Part shown: positions 34,030 through 45,233 of the stretch, piece after piece | Numbering within the stretch: position 1 is the stretch's first letter | Layout: every line of letters begins with the position of its first letter | Assembly: GCA_037954665.1 (NCBI GenBank) | Contig: JBBMOL010000301.1 | Coordinates: 558,001-622,000 of the forward strand | From: Laguncularia racemosa | Taxonomy: Eukaryota > Streptophyta > Magnoliopsida > Myrtales > Combretaceae | Length of the DNA: 64,000 nt | Direction: 5' to 3' | The notes under the pieces: generated by a model | What the model saw: the letters and a program-made list of their open reading frames with translations, nothing else | The model's database searches: none | What the model was told of the DNA's origin: nothing | Made by a program: the position numbers and the translations under genes

Positions 34030-35208
34030 TGTGGAAACATTGTGTTGATCAGATCATTAGAAGGTGTATTTCTCAAGACGATATTCCTTATGTCTTGCAA
34101 TTTTATCACTCATATGCATGTGGTGGACATTTTGGCCCTAAGAGGACAGCTCAAAAGGTATTAGGATGTGGTTTGTTTTGGCCTATATTGTTTCGTGATT
34201 CTTTTATGTTTTGTAAGTCTTGTGAACGATGTCAAAAAATTGGCAACTTAGGACGTAGAGACCAAATGCCACTTACCGCTATTCTTGCATGTGAAATATT
34301 TGATATATGGGGTATTGACTTTTGTGGGTCCATTTCCTCCTTCTTTCGGTAATGTTTACATCCTTTTTGCTGTAGATTATGTTTCAAAATGGGTGGAAGC
34401 CAAAGTAACCCGAACTAATGATGCCAAAGTTGTTGTGGATTTTGTTAAATCTCATATTTTTGTTAGGTTCAGGACACCAAAGGCTCTTATTAGTGATCGT
34501 GGTACACACTTTTGTAATAGAGTAGTGGAAACTCTACTAAAAAAATACAGGGTCACTCATCGCACTTCCACCGCATACCACCCTCAAACCAATGGATTGG
34601 CAGAAGTTTCAAATCAAGAAACCAAGTCTATTCTAGAAAAAATCGTCAATCCAAGCAGGAAGGATTGGAGCACAAGACTTGAAGATGCATTATGGGCCTA
34701 CCGGACAACTTACAAGACCCCTATAGGTATGTCTCCTTACCGTTTGATATTTGGAAAACCGTGTCACCTCCCTGTGGAGCTGGAACATAGGGCGTACTGG
34801 GCTATAAAACAATGTAACATGCGAATGGATGAGGTTGGTGAGCACAGAAAACTTCAATTATAAGAACTTGAGGAAATTCGAAGAGAAGCTTATGAGAGTA
34901 CTAAAATCTATAAGGAAAAAACAAAGAATTTTCATCATCAAATGATTTCCCGAAAGAATTTTTCTGTAGGTCAAAAAGTACTACTTTATCATTCTCGATT
35001 GAAGTTGTTCTCTGGAAAACTACAATCACGGTGGATTGGTCCTTTTGTTATCACTAACATATTTTCACATGGTACAGTTGAGATCGCAAGTCTTGAAACT
35101 GGTAAGAACTTCAAAGTCAATGGTCATCGCTTGAAACCTTTTTATGAAGGATTTCAAGTATGTAATATTGAAGAAACCAGTTTAACTCACCCCGAGTATT
35201 GTGATTAA
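34030..35208 (+). pseudogene. Element E integrase
   Basis: The zinc-binding region reads YHSYACGGHFGPKRTAQ with two His, then FCKSCERCQK with two Cys (34108-34245). A frameshift near 34325 moves the frame. The core has AVDYVSKWVEAK (Asp), ALISDRGTHFCNRVV (Asp) and HPQTNGLAEVSNQETKSILE (Glu), so the DDE triad is visible. IFGKPCHLPVELEHRAYWAI is typical of Athila. TAA at 34861-34863 interrupts it. The C-terminal part (34942-35208) has SRWIGPFVITNIFSHG and FKVNGHRLKPFYEG. No chromodomain is seen. Confidence 0.92.
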
Positions 35209-36543
35209 TTACAGGAACGTCTAGCCAAAGACGTTAAAGAAAGGCGCTTCATGGGAGGCAACCTATGTCAAAAAAAAAAAAAAACTTTTCAACTTTAGTT
35301 TTGTTTTGATTCTAGTATTGTTTTGATTTTTTTCTGATTAGCTGCAGCAAGGATACATATCATCAGATGACACTCTCTAGTGCTTAAGGGGAGAACTCCA
35401 AATACTAGGGAAGTACCAGTATTTCCTTTCTCTTATTCTCTAATGTTCCTTGTGTTGTTAATTCCTCTTTAATTATGTTGAATTAGGAACAGTGAGGACA
35501 TTGTTCAAGCTAAGTGTGGGGGAGAGGATAATAAAATATAGAGAATAGAGAATTGACTCATACTTTGAAACTTTGAATGTTTGTCCTTAAGCAATTTTAA
35601 GCCAAAATTTTTCAACATTATCATGAAAACTGGAGATTGTACTAAATGTTTTAATAAGCATCTACAAAAATGTGAAATTGACTTGTTCAAATGCTTTACT
35701 CACCTACTGTTGTGATTAGAATACTTGGTTAAAAATTAAGTAGTGAAATCTTTAAGAAACAAATTTACCTTGTATTTAGCTTTAGAATTGGAAGTCTAAG
35801 AGTAAGTTGAGTCCCTAAGTGAAAAATAAACAAGTTTACTTCTAGGTTATATTAGCAACTGTATACTCTTTGAAGTTGTTGAAAAAAAAAATCAAGCATA
35901 GCCATTACTCCAATGATTCGACTAATTGAGTTAAGAGTATTCAAACTTGAATGTTAGAGTGAGGAAGAGTCCGTAGGGATATCTCAAAACCAGGCCACTT
36001 GAGTGACGAGCTCGGGATGTGCCGACTCAATGAACTCACTATAACGATAAGGGCGAAAAAGGCAAAAGTTCATGAAAAGAAGCGAGCAAAAACCCGTCAA
36101 AATAGATGCTTGATTAAATCAAAAGAACATGAATGTAAACATTCATTGAATAAAACAAGACTTATAATAAAAAGGGAGAATATCTAGCAAAGAGTTGATA
36201 CCATATGCTTTTACTTTATGCTTCAAGGATTATATGTTTGCTAATATCTAATGAAGTTTAATTGGGTGTTTTTCCTTAGTGGATTAAGTATTTACTTTTG
36301 GAATAAAAAATTCTTTTGCTAAACATGAGGATTAAAGTTTTTTTTGTTTAGATTAGCTATTAAATTTTGTCCATGGTAATTTGATCACATGAAACCAGTT
36401 TGGTTGAAGTAGTAGATATTAAAATTACAAGTCATGAATTACAAATGAATAGATGCTTGTAATGATGAAAAGAAAAGTTCGTATAATCTATGACAGATTT
36501 CTCAATTGATTTGATTCAATTGCTTGAGGACAAGTAAGAGTTT
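35209..36543 (+). other. Element E 3' non-coding region
   Basis: About 1.33 kb from integrase stop to polypurine tract. It opens with GCGCTTCATGGGAGGCAACC and a poly-A run, then an internal TAAGTGTGGGGGAGAGG (35511-35527) that resembles a second polypurine tract. Some Athila elements carry an env-like frame here; none is present, the longest open stretches being about 60 codons without motifs. Confidence 0.8.
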
Positions 36544-36558
36544 AAGTGTGGGGGAATT
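36544..36558 (+). other. Polypurine tract of element E
   Basis: AAGTGTGGGGGAATT directly before TGATAGAGCC of the 3' LTR. It has the typical AAGTGTGGGGGA form of Athila-type elements. Confidence 0.85.
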
Positions 36559-38181
36559 TGATAGAGCCATTTTATACTAAATTTTTATAGTATGAAGTGT
36601 GTTAATTTATTATAGATTTTATAGAAATCATAAGGAAATGGTACTTAATTCTATTATGGTGATAAATCAGGTTAAATGGAGTCAAGGGTGCTAATTCAAG
36701 TAAATTAGAGAAGTCATCTACAACTTGGATCAAAGACAAGGATTTACACCGCCGGAGGAAAGTACATGGGCGTGTAGTTGAAGTAAACGGTCGTGTACTT
36801 AGTTTTGAAGCCACAGGAAACTACACGGTTGAAGTACACGACCGTGTATCTGTCTTGAAGAATCTACGGGAAAATACACGGTTGAAGTACACGACCGTGT
36901 ATCTGTCTAGAAGGAGACATGGCTTGTGACACGGCCGTGGTGGAAGACGTGGTGGCGGCCGTGGTGGAAGTTGAAATGGAAGACGTGCCAAGGATGAGAA
37001 ATTGTGGAACATCAACCAGAGGATGGCACGACTTAAGATCTGGCCATGGTTGAAGCCGTGGTACACACTGATCATGGATTAAGACTTGAAGATTACCCAT
37101 AGAGGAAGGCACGGCTTGACCTACGACGATGTAGTAAGGCGTGCCAGGCGGACGATTATTCACTCCTCGAGATTTACATAAAAAAGGAAAGATATTTTCG
37201 TATCTTGCTAGCAAAAGATCACCTGCCATTCCTTTAACAATATAAATAGAACTAACCCTAGAGGGTTATGGGCATCAAAAATCTTGGATCATCTTGGAAA
37301 CAAGAAGGAAAGAAGGAGGCAGAGCAGGCAGCCGAGAACAGAGGCTTGTTATGTTTTTATTTTTAATTTTTTTTTTTGATTATGAACATGCGTAGCTAAG
37401 TAGTTTTTCTAGCCAAAGGGTCATAGAAGTTTGATTCTCCACGAATTGTGAGATCTAATTGAGTTGACTTTAATCTATTCTTTGTTTTTTGATATTCATA
37501 TATCTTTTGAACGTCATGTCATTATTATCTTTGTTGATTGGTATGAATTAGAGCTCTTCTACTCAATTAGCAAGTTAATGTATTGTCATCTAGCACGTCA
37601 AATCCATAATTGTTTGATAGTTCTAGTCTCGGTGACACGATAACATGTTTGATTATAAAATAGATGATCGAATTCATGTCATGGAGATGTATGATCTTGT
37701 TTAAATAGGTTATCTTATAATCTACTGGCATGAATTAGTAGTCTCTCTAGTTTTTAATGCTATTGATAGATTAAATCCTAAGAGCTTGTCTAGGGTTGTC
37801 TAATCGATAAGAGAAATAATCAAAGAGCTTGTTTTGGTTATCGAAGAAGTACGGAGAGATAGGTTGTTAGAGCTTGTTAATAACCATAACCAGTTTATCT
37901 AGAAATAAGGATAGAAGACATTTGCACCGATGATCAATTCCTAGAATTAAACTATCTTGATTCCTTTGGCTAGGCTTTTATCAATATTCGATTTTATTAT
38001 CTTGTTTCAATATTATTTTGATTCACAAACAAAACCCCCCCATTTTCGTTTCCTCTTTATTCGCTTTGAATAGAAATATATTTAACCAATCCCTGTGGAT
38101 ACGACCCTACTCACTACTATACGCAAATCATATCATTGTCTAGGAGTAGGGTTTTATTTTTGTTGGATTCGACACCCATCA
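36559..38181 (+). repeat. Element E 3' LTR
   Basis: 1623 bp from TGATAGAGCC to CACCCATCA, flanked by AAGTC. TATAAATA lies at 37241-37248. It keeps the palindrome-containing tandem units of the 5' copy with a handful of changes there (for example TACACGATCGTGTA versus TACACGACCGTGTA). Confidence 0.94.
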
Positions 38182-38186
38182 AAGTC

Positions 38187-38956
38187 ATCCCACAATGTTT
38201 AGATAACTGAGGTGGCTTCTTCCTCTAGGAAGGAAATTGTCCCTCAAAATGTTTTACCAAAATTAAGATTTTATGTAGAGGAAATTTTTAAATATGTCTT
38301 TTCTATAGAAAAGAAAATGTTTAAAAATGATTCTTATGAATATGCTAGAGAAATATTCTCTGATAAATTTAATTATACCTTATGATAATTTAAAAACAAT
38401 GGAATTTTATGAAAGAATTTTAAGTGAAAAAAAGTCTGTTTCATTTAAACATTTTACCAATGTAGGGTCTATATCCTATTCTGCAGCTAGAATTCATAAG
38501 GTCATAAACCTTAATGAATGGCTGGTAAACCAACAGAATGCCAATGGTTCAAAACCAACCCTTTTGAGCCCAATGGAACCATTCCTAACCATTTATAATT
38601 ATTTTGATTATAAACAGGCTTTATGGAATACTTTCTTTCAAATGAACAAAAAAAGATCCCATACTTGGCTAATCCTTTTTGATAAATGTACTTCAAAAGA
38701 CCTTCCTTATTGGTTTGCACACTGGTGGGATGAATTTGGGGCTATTAATGAAATAGTCCACGATAATGCCCGGAAGGGATTCAATTTGTTCTTAAAAAAT
38801 TATGTTCCCCTTCCTTCTGAAACACCCATCAGCAAAGTCATGTTATATTTTATGCATACCAGCATATCATGGGTCATGACATGGTTCTATGAGTACAGGA
38901 AGGATAATAAAACCCAGACCACCATTCTAGCAAGATGATTCAAGGTCAAATGGTGG
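38187..38956 (+). pseudogene. Endogenous pararetrovirus: second reading frame, remaining part
   Basis: This continues the frame cut at 28210. The join is in frame for some 60 codons (VASSSRKEIVPQNVLPKLRF...), with a TAG near 38200. After a frameshift near 38370 an open stretch runs to 38938. Features are LKTMEFYERILSEKKSVSFK, YFDYKQALWNTFF, RSHTWLILFDKC, LPYWFAHWWDEFGAINEIV and SWVMTWFYEYRKD, an aromatic-rich protein. I recognise it as the usual companion frame of plant endogenous pararetroviruses, but its function is not known to me. FKVKWWDRY-like text ends at a TA run. Confidence 0.7.
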
Positions 38957-38975
38957 GACAGATATATATATATAA
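38957..38975. repeat. TA tract at the right edge of the pararetrovirus
   Basis: A GATATATATATATAAATATAG-like run follows the last viral coding text. It pairs with the TA-rich tract at 23461-23473, so the viral segment has TA repeats at both ends. Confidence 0.8.
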
Positions 38976-41727
38976 ATATAGACATTAGAATAGAGAGGGA
39001 AGAGACAAAAAAAATCATAAAAAATTCCACAAAAAAGAAACCAAAACTCTCTCCATTTCATTCGAATTTTCTGGGTAAATTGCAATTAAAATTTCCAACA
39101 TGCAATTATCAGGAGAGGAAGAAAAACAAGATTGAAGTATGGTGCAACAAGAATTTGAAGAAATTGAAGAAAAATCATAATTAAATAGGGGAGGATTTAG
39201 TCTGTTTGGTCGAAGGGGTTAGAGTGAAGCTATGCTAAGCCATGCTAGGGTTAAGGTTTTGGGTGGGGGAGGATTCCGACTAACATAGTTGTGGCTAGCG
39301 GCGGTGGCTGGAGGTCGGTAAACGAAGCGGCCCTTGGTAGCAATCGAAACTTCCTATTTTTGTTAGAAATATCAAATGTTGATTAAAAATTATGATTTTT
39401 TGTATTATGGCAAAATTTTGTATTTATTTTAATATGGTAAAACATATGTGGTTCTTAAGAAATGTTCTATTCTAGTTGGAAATTAAATTGGACAATGAAT
39501 AGGAAAAATGATGTATTTTTTAGTATATAAGATCCTTTTTATGATGTAGTAGATCACCAAATCAATAATTGTTCAAATTGGTGTCATCTTCTATTTTTAG
39601 TGAATTTTTCAAGCCAATTACCCTGTTCTAGCCAAATTAAATCCCTAGCAAAATTAGGGAATTTGATTTGACTAATTGAGTTTAATGTTTAGTTGTGGTT
39701 CATTGAAGTATAATATGATGTTAAGAAGCTTAGGTTAGTTACAAAACAAAAACAAGAGCATTCAGTGCAAAATTGTGATAATTTGGAACCATATAATTTC
39801 ATATAAAATCAAATTGGAATTTAATTACATTAGTATATAATAGAGCATAATATACCTATTTGTATATGAATTAGACATTGTAGGAAAATGGTGGATTATA
39901 TGAGGTTAGGATGGAATTTAGGGGTTTGGAATATTGAGTTAGCAATTTAGGGTTTAGTAAAGTAAATAGAGTAACATTGATTGGTATACTAATGATTTAG
40001 GTATTTCTATTGAGTGAGGAGGACAAAGGAATTTGGCTGGTGCAACTGTTTGGATTGGCATATATTGTTTCAAGTAAGTACCCCCCTTAACTCTTCTCTT
40101 AGGTACAAGTAGTTGATAATATTGACCACTTGTTGTTGGCTGAAATTACCCTGTACGATCACTTACTCTGATCAATGTAGGAGGACGTTGAATTACATTG
40201 GATTGCTGATGGCTGGTTGTGTGTCTTGATATGGTTAGATTATGAGAAAAAGGGAACACTCTAGAAATCTTATAATGAGAGCTGGGTGTGAGATTTGATT
40301 GTACCGTTCCTAATTGTATGTGATGTAATGAACTTAAATTATTAAATGCTTTATGATTGTGATGTAATGCTTGGTTATTTTTAGATTATTGAATGGGGTT
40401 TATATCACCAGTTAAGTTCATACTATCGTTCTCTCGGTAATGATGAAATATCTAAATGGATAATAAAATGGAAAATTGATCCTTGCATGTATAACTTCAT
40501 TAAAGTATACCTAACTAAGTTTTTGGACTCGAACATATCAAATGGGGTTTAGGCTATAAGTCCCTACTAATTTAAAACACTTAATGTAAGGAAAGTCTCA
40601 TTCACTACTTAGTATGTTTGTGGTACGACCTTTGAGTCAACCTGGATAGGTTTGAGGCATGGTTGACGAACTTGCTCGATTTAGTGACCTTTGGGGATCT
40701 GGTAACCCCTCTTATTTGAGGTAGGTAAAAGGCAAATTGAATGGTTCTAACTAAAAAAGTATGTAAGGATGTCTTAATTGGTTGAGAAAACATTAAGTTT
40801 TGAAAAGTACATAAGGGTAGTTTATCTACCAGTTAACAAGCTTTGCTCAGGTGAACTGAAAAGTATTTTTGACTTGTGAGTAAACAGGAGAGACTTGAAA
40901 TGGTCTCCAATGAAAAAGGTTATGAGTTTAGTAAAACATAATTATAAGGAAAAGTTCATTAAGTAAGACCATAGTGATGTTAAAATGTAAGAAATTGAAT
41001 TGGGTTTCTTGCGAGTATAGCTTTGAGTTGAAAACTTACTTGCTTGAGTAACTACTTCCTAGGTATTTAATAATATTGTTAGTTACTATTACGTGATTTT
41101 ATTGTTTGTTTTTGTTGGGTTGCTTGATTATGTATTCACTTTGCTTTTTAAGAAGTTAAGGGGTTAGTGTTTTTGCTAACCTTAGGTACAGGTATAGAAG
41201 AATAAGTTGCTAGAGATTCGGGCTTTTAGAGAGCGTCAATAGAGACAAACGGGCCTTTAGTTTCCATTTTGGAACCTCTGTTATTTGTAATAGGATGTCC
41301 TATACATGATGTTGTAGTGCTTGTAAATAAGATCTACAGGTGTTGATCTTCGAATTGTATTGTAAATATTTGTGTGTATAAGGTTGAATTTGTAATATTT
41401 TTTAGCCACTTAAGGCTACAGGATTAATCATGGGCTGTGCCTACTTACTAGGAATGCAGATCCCGATGGTATATATATATATATGATGTATGATGTGACA
41501 AGAGATTTTAAGTACATGTGTTTAGATATGATGTGGATTTAAAATGATAGTGCTGTTAGCACCATTTTACAAGACGTTTATAGAATGACATATAACTTGG
41601 AGTTACAGGTTCAAGATTAACTAAATTTGCCTTATCTCTAATTTAGAGATGGCATAGCAATCCACCTAAAGGTACCAAAGATAGTTACAGGAATGTTGAA
41701 CAGATTTAAGAATCAAACCTAGTAGAT
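38976..41727 (+). repeat. Element G: 5' LTR/leader of a Tekay-like chromovirus (left end uncertain)
   Basis: About 2.75 kb without coding sequence, ending just before a primer-like site. The start has the CTCTCTCC, GAGGAAGAAAAACAAG and ATAGGGGAGGATTTAG blocks often found around the transcribed part of Tekay/Del LTRs. The U3 start and TG terminus are not visible, so the left end may be truncated against the viral TA tract. A (TA)n run is at about 41469-41484. Confidence 0.5.
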
Positions 41728-41731
41728 AGGG

Positions 41732-41743
41732 TGGTATTAGAGC
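41732..41743 (+). other. Primer-binding site of element G
   Basis: TGGTATTAGAGC, one change from the Met-type TGGTATCAGAGC site, lies about 200 bases before gag. Confidence 0.7.
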
Positions 41744-41944
41744 TTAGGTTTAGGTATTATGATTAAACTCGTGTGAGCTTGTGTGGGGTGGTTAGGTTGA
41801 ATGAAGACTTTATGTTGTGTTAATTGATTTCACTTACTGAATTGTAATGTATTTGTGTATTATGGAATATAGATGCTTGTTTAAGAAGTTTAGTTGTTTG
41901 ATTTCTGATTCAAGTATACTTATTTGTAGATTTGATTGCAATAA

Positions 41945-43093
41945 ATGGAATGTAGAAGAGGCGAAGGCAGAGGCAGAGGAAGGAGAACCTGGAATATGAT
42001 CCCTAATGATCAGCAAGAGGATTTACCCCCACCACCTCCACCGCCAACTCCATAGAATCCAATAGAGCAGATGATTGATGTAATGAAAGCTTGGGTTGAA
42101 GTTATGGCTACAGGATCGGGAGGGGATAAACTAGCCATGGTACAGAGGATTGTAAAGCCCTTTGATGGTAAGAGTTTGGACCCTACTACAGTTGTGAATT
42201 GGATGAATTCTATACAAAGAGCTTTCCAGGTACATGATGTTTCTAAGGATAAAAAGGTGGATTATGCTACAGTACTATTAGAGGATACTACACATGATTG
42301 GTAGGTATCATAGAAGGAGCTAATGGAAGCTCCAATTACTTGGCTAGAATTTAAGGATGTTTTCCTAAGTCATCATTTTCCCTCATGTGTATAAGATAAC
42401 ATGAGGGAAAAGTATTATGAATTAAAGCAGAAGGGCAAAAGCATAATGGAGTATGAGCAAGAGTTTAGTAGATTGTTGAAATTCGCTCCATTGGGCTATC
42501 AGAATGATGAAGAGGTAAAAGCTAATTAAATTTTGTGTGAGGCTGGATATCTACTTTCAGGTGGAGCTGAAAAGAAGTAAAGTTGCGACTTATGCGGAGA
42601 TTGTAAATGAAGCATGTGTACTAGAACAGGTGAGGGATATGAAGGGTATGGAGGGTCCTTCACACAAAAGGAAAGATGGGGGTAGTTTTGGGAAAAAAAT
42701 AGAGTAAGGATAAAGGAAAAGCTAAGAAGTAGTATCAGCCACTAGTTCGACCTTAGAGGAGTTAGACTTATAGTATAGTATGCTGGAAGTGTAAGGGTAA
42801 TCACAAGGCTAACAAATGTCCTTAGCTTAGAGCAAAATGTTATAGATGTGGGAGAGATGGACACATTGCTAGGCAGTGTTAGAATCTTAAGGACCTCCAA
42901 TGTTACACCTGTGGATAGTTTCGTCATACTTCCCATAATTGTCGAGGTAAGAGTGAGGGAGGTCAGTAGACTCAAGCCCCAGCACTTAAGCATGATCCTA
43001 ATCATAAGAGGGGCAAATCGCGGCCTTAGGCTCAGGTGAGAGTCTTTGCTATACAACAGACAGAGCCAACTAATGTGGATGATGTAGTGGCAG
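41945..43093 (+). pseudogene. gag: Element G gag (Tekay-like), inactivated
   Basis: ATG at 41945 begins MECRRGEGRGRGRRTW, the Arg/Gly-rich start common in Tekay/Del gag, then a Pro run and a TAG at about 42053. An open stretch at 42071-42304 has IVKPFDGKSLDPTTVVNWMN and YATVLLEDTTHDW, where a stop replaces the next residue of the usual WW-like motif. Further text (LKQKGKSIMEYEQEFSRLLK) is intact. Three zinc-knuckle-like repeats at about 42780-42950 read CWKCKGNHKANKCP, CYRCGRDGHIARQC and CYTCG-stop-FRHTSHNC. Several stops make it a pseudogene. Confidence 0.82.
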
Positions 43094-43526
43094 GTAAGAC
43101 TACTAAACTTATCTAATAGTTTGATGGTTGAATAGTTGTAATGTAAATGAACCTATATATCTATATGAATGTGTAAGTGTATAACTGTAAATATGTATAT
43201 GTGTGTGAAGTTTGATGTGTATAGGATGTTAATGCTTGTTTATGAATTGAGTAATTGAATTAATGAATGAATCTATATGTGTAAATATGCATGAATGTAT
43301 GTGCAGACATGAATTTATATGCGTACATATGTGAAATAGTTGTATCTGCTTAGGGGTTTAACAAATTGTATTAACAAATGTATGCCTACAAGTATGTATT
43401 TGTATATGTAAATGTGAATATATAGATGTCTATATAGGTGCAGACGTGAAGTAATTAGGCCGTGGATGTGACTACGCTTGACTTGTCCTTGAGTAGGAGG
43501 TTAACAATAATTACTAGAAGTGGAAT
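43094..43526 (+). other. Intron-like AT-rich insertion between gag and protease of element G
   Basis: After the third knuckle and a QTEPTNVDDVVA stretch the sequence reads CAG then GTAAGACTAC, a good 5' splice-site form. It then turns into about 430 bases of AT-rich text with repeated TGTATATGTGTG-like words and two related TGCAGACATGAA/TGCAGACGTGAA boxes. Coding sequence resumes near 43527. Several AG ends are possible. Spliced intron, small insertion or spacer cannot be told apart from sequence alone. Confidence 0.4.
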
Positions 43527-43973
43527 GTGATGTGTTTGATGATTTCAAGTGTGATTCAATTAGATGATAATCCCACTTATGCCTTGTTTGACACTAGAGC
43601 AACCCATTCTTATGTCGCTGAAGACTGGGTGAGATGGAATGTGGCTCTAGTGAAGAGTTTGAAATGTGAATATGTGGTAAGTACTCCTTTTGGAGGGGAG
43701 AAGATAGCAGGTTATTAATTGGAGAAGGGTATTATGGTGATTAAAGGGCGGCAATTGCTAGCTGATTTAGTTGTTCTTAATATGAAAGGGTATGATGTTA
43801 TCTTTGGCATGGATTAGCAAACCAAGTATAAGGTGCATCTAAATTGCCAAGATAAAGTGGCAAAGTTTCGTTTACCAAATGAGGAAGCATTCGGTTTCAG
43901 AGGGAGTATAAGGCAATCAATAACTAAGATCATAGCAGCTAACAAAGCCAAGAAATTATTGAAGAAATGATGT
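43527..43973 (+). pseudogene. Element G aspartic protease, inactivated
   Basis: An open stretch at 43527-43718 reads SSVIQLDDNPTYALFDTRAT and then HSYVAEDWV. The core is D-T-R-A instead of D-T-G-A, which should abolish activity. After a TAA at 43717 come VVLNMKGYDVIFGMD with a stop in place of the usual W, then QTKYKVHLNCQ. Confidence 0.82.
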
Positions 43974-44954
43974 ATGGGATATTTGGCTTTAGTGGTGGAT
44001 ACACAATTGAAGGGGAAGAGAGTGGAAGATATCCTAGTTGTATGTAAATTCCTAAAAGTATTTACTGAGGAATTACCAAGATTACCCCCAGATAGAGAAG
44101 TTGAATTCGACATTGAGGTAATGCCAGGTACGAAACCTGTATCCAGAGCTCCTTATCGTATGGCTCCTGTAGAATTGATGGAGTTGAAAAAGCAGTTGAA
44201 GGAATTATTGGATAAGGGTTTCATAAGGCCTAGTAGGTCACCTTGGGGTGCACCAGTGTTATTTGTGAAAAAGAAGAATAGTAGTCTACGTTTGTGTATA
44301 GATTACTGTGAGCTGAATAAGGCAACCATCAAGAATAAATATCCTTTACCCCGGATTGATGACTTATTTGATCAGTTGAAGGGAGCGGTTGTATTCCCAA
44401 AGATTGATCTATAATTTGGATATCATCAATTAAAGGTGAAGGAGGCTAACATACTAAAGACTGCCTTTCAAACCAGGTATGGTCACTATGAATTCCTGGT
44501 GATGCCTTTTGGTTTAACTAATGCCCCAGCTACCTTTATGGATATGATGAATAGGGTATTTGAAGAATATTTTGATGACTTTTTTGTTATATTCATTAAT
44601 GACATCTTGATCTATTTTAGGGATAATGAGGAGAATGCTGAGCATTTAAGAAATGTGTTACAAACTCTATAGGAAAAACAGTTGTATGCTAAGTTGAAGA
44701 AATGTGATTTTTAGCTGGACTATATTGTGTTCTTAGGCCATATTATGTCAAGTTTTGGAATATCTGTAGATCTTGCAAAGATTAAAGCCATCATAGAGTG
44801 GAATCCTCCTACCATCGTCAGGGAGGTAAGAAGTTTTCTTGGTATAGTAGGATATTACAGGAAATTTGTGAAAGACTTTTCGAAGATAGTTGTATCCTTG
44901 ACTCGATTGATGAGGAAAGGAGTCAAATTTGAATGGATAGATCAATGTGAGTAG
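43974..44954 (+). pseudogene. Element G reverse transcriptase
   Basis: Chromovirus RT in three open pieces (43974-44414, 44436-44672, 44727-44954). The order is ELPRLPPDREVEFDIEVMPG, PYRMAPVELMELKKQLKELL, SPWGAPVLFVKKKN, LRLCIDYCELNKATIKNKYP, a stop right after PKIDL (44412), then FQTRYGHYEFLVMPFGLTNA. The catalytic box reads FVIFINDILIY, with Asn for the first Asp. The thumb has LGHIMSSFGISVD and VREVRSFLGIVGYYRKFVKD. These changes imply loss of function. The wording is Tekay/Del. Confidence 0.87.
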
Positions 44955-45233
44955 AGCTTTCAGGAATTAAAGAGGAGATTAGTTTCAACTCTTGTTTTAG
45001 CCATTCCTAGTGGAATAGGTGGGTATACTATATATTATGATGCCTCTAATAATGGATTAGAGTGTGTACCGATGCAGGATGATAAAGTTATAACATATGC
45101 TTCCCACCAATTAAAACCATATGAGCAGAATTATCCTAATCATGATTTGGAGTTGGCTGCTATAATATTTGCTTTAAAAGTCTAGAAACATTATTTGTAT
45201 GGTGATAAATGTGATGTATATATTAATCATAAG
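44955..45233 (+). pseudogene. Element G RNase H, first part (cut by J)
   Basis: After a stop at 44952-44954 the RNase H text runs YTIYYDASNNGLECV, then ITYASHQLKPYEQNYPNHDL and HYLYGDKCDVYINHK. At ATAAG (45229-45233) element J begins. The sequence resumes at 51485 with the second ATAAG and KDLKYSYF-like text. Confidence 0.8.

Larger units (their letters stand above)
28211..38181 (+). mobile_element. Element E: nearly complete Athila-lineage LTR retrotransposon
   Basis: 9971 bp. It has 5' LTR 28211-29829, primer site, gag, protease, RT, RNase H, integrase, a 1.35-kb non-coding tail, polypurine tract and 3' LTR 36559-38181. Flanks are AATTC (28206-28210) and AAGTC (38182-38186), a 5-bp duplication with one change. 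The polyprotein is one frame broken by TAA 30616-30618, TAG 32206-32208 and TAA 34861-34863, and by frameshifts near 33295 and 34325. All other domains are intact, so decay is light. There is no env-like frame in the tail. It lies inside the second frame of the pararetrovirus. Confidence 0.94.
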
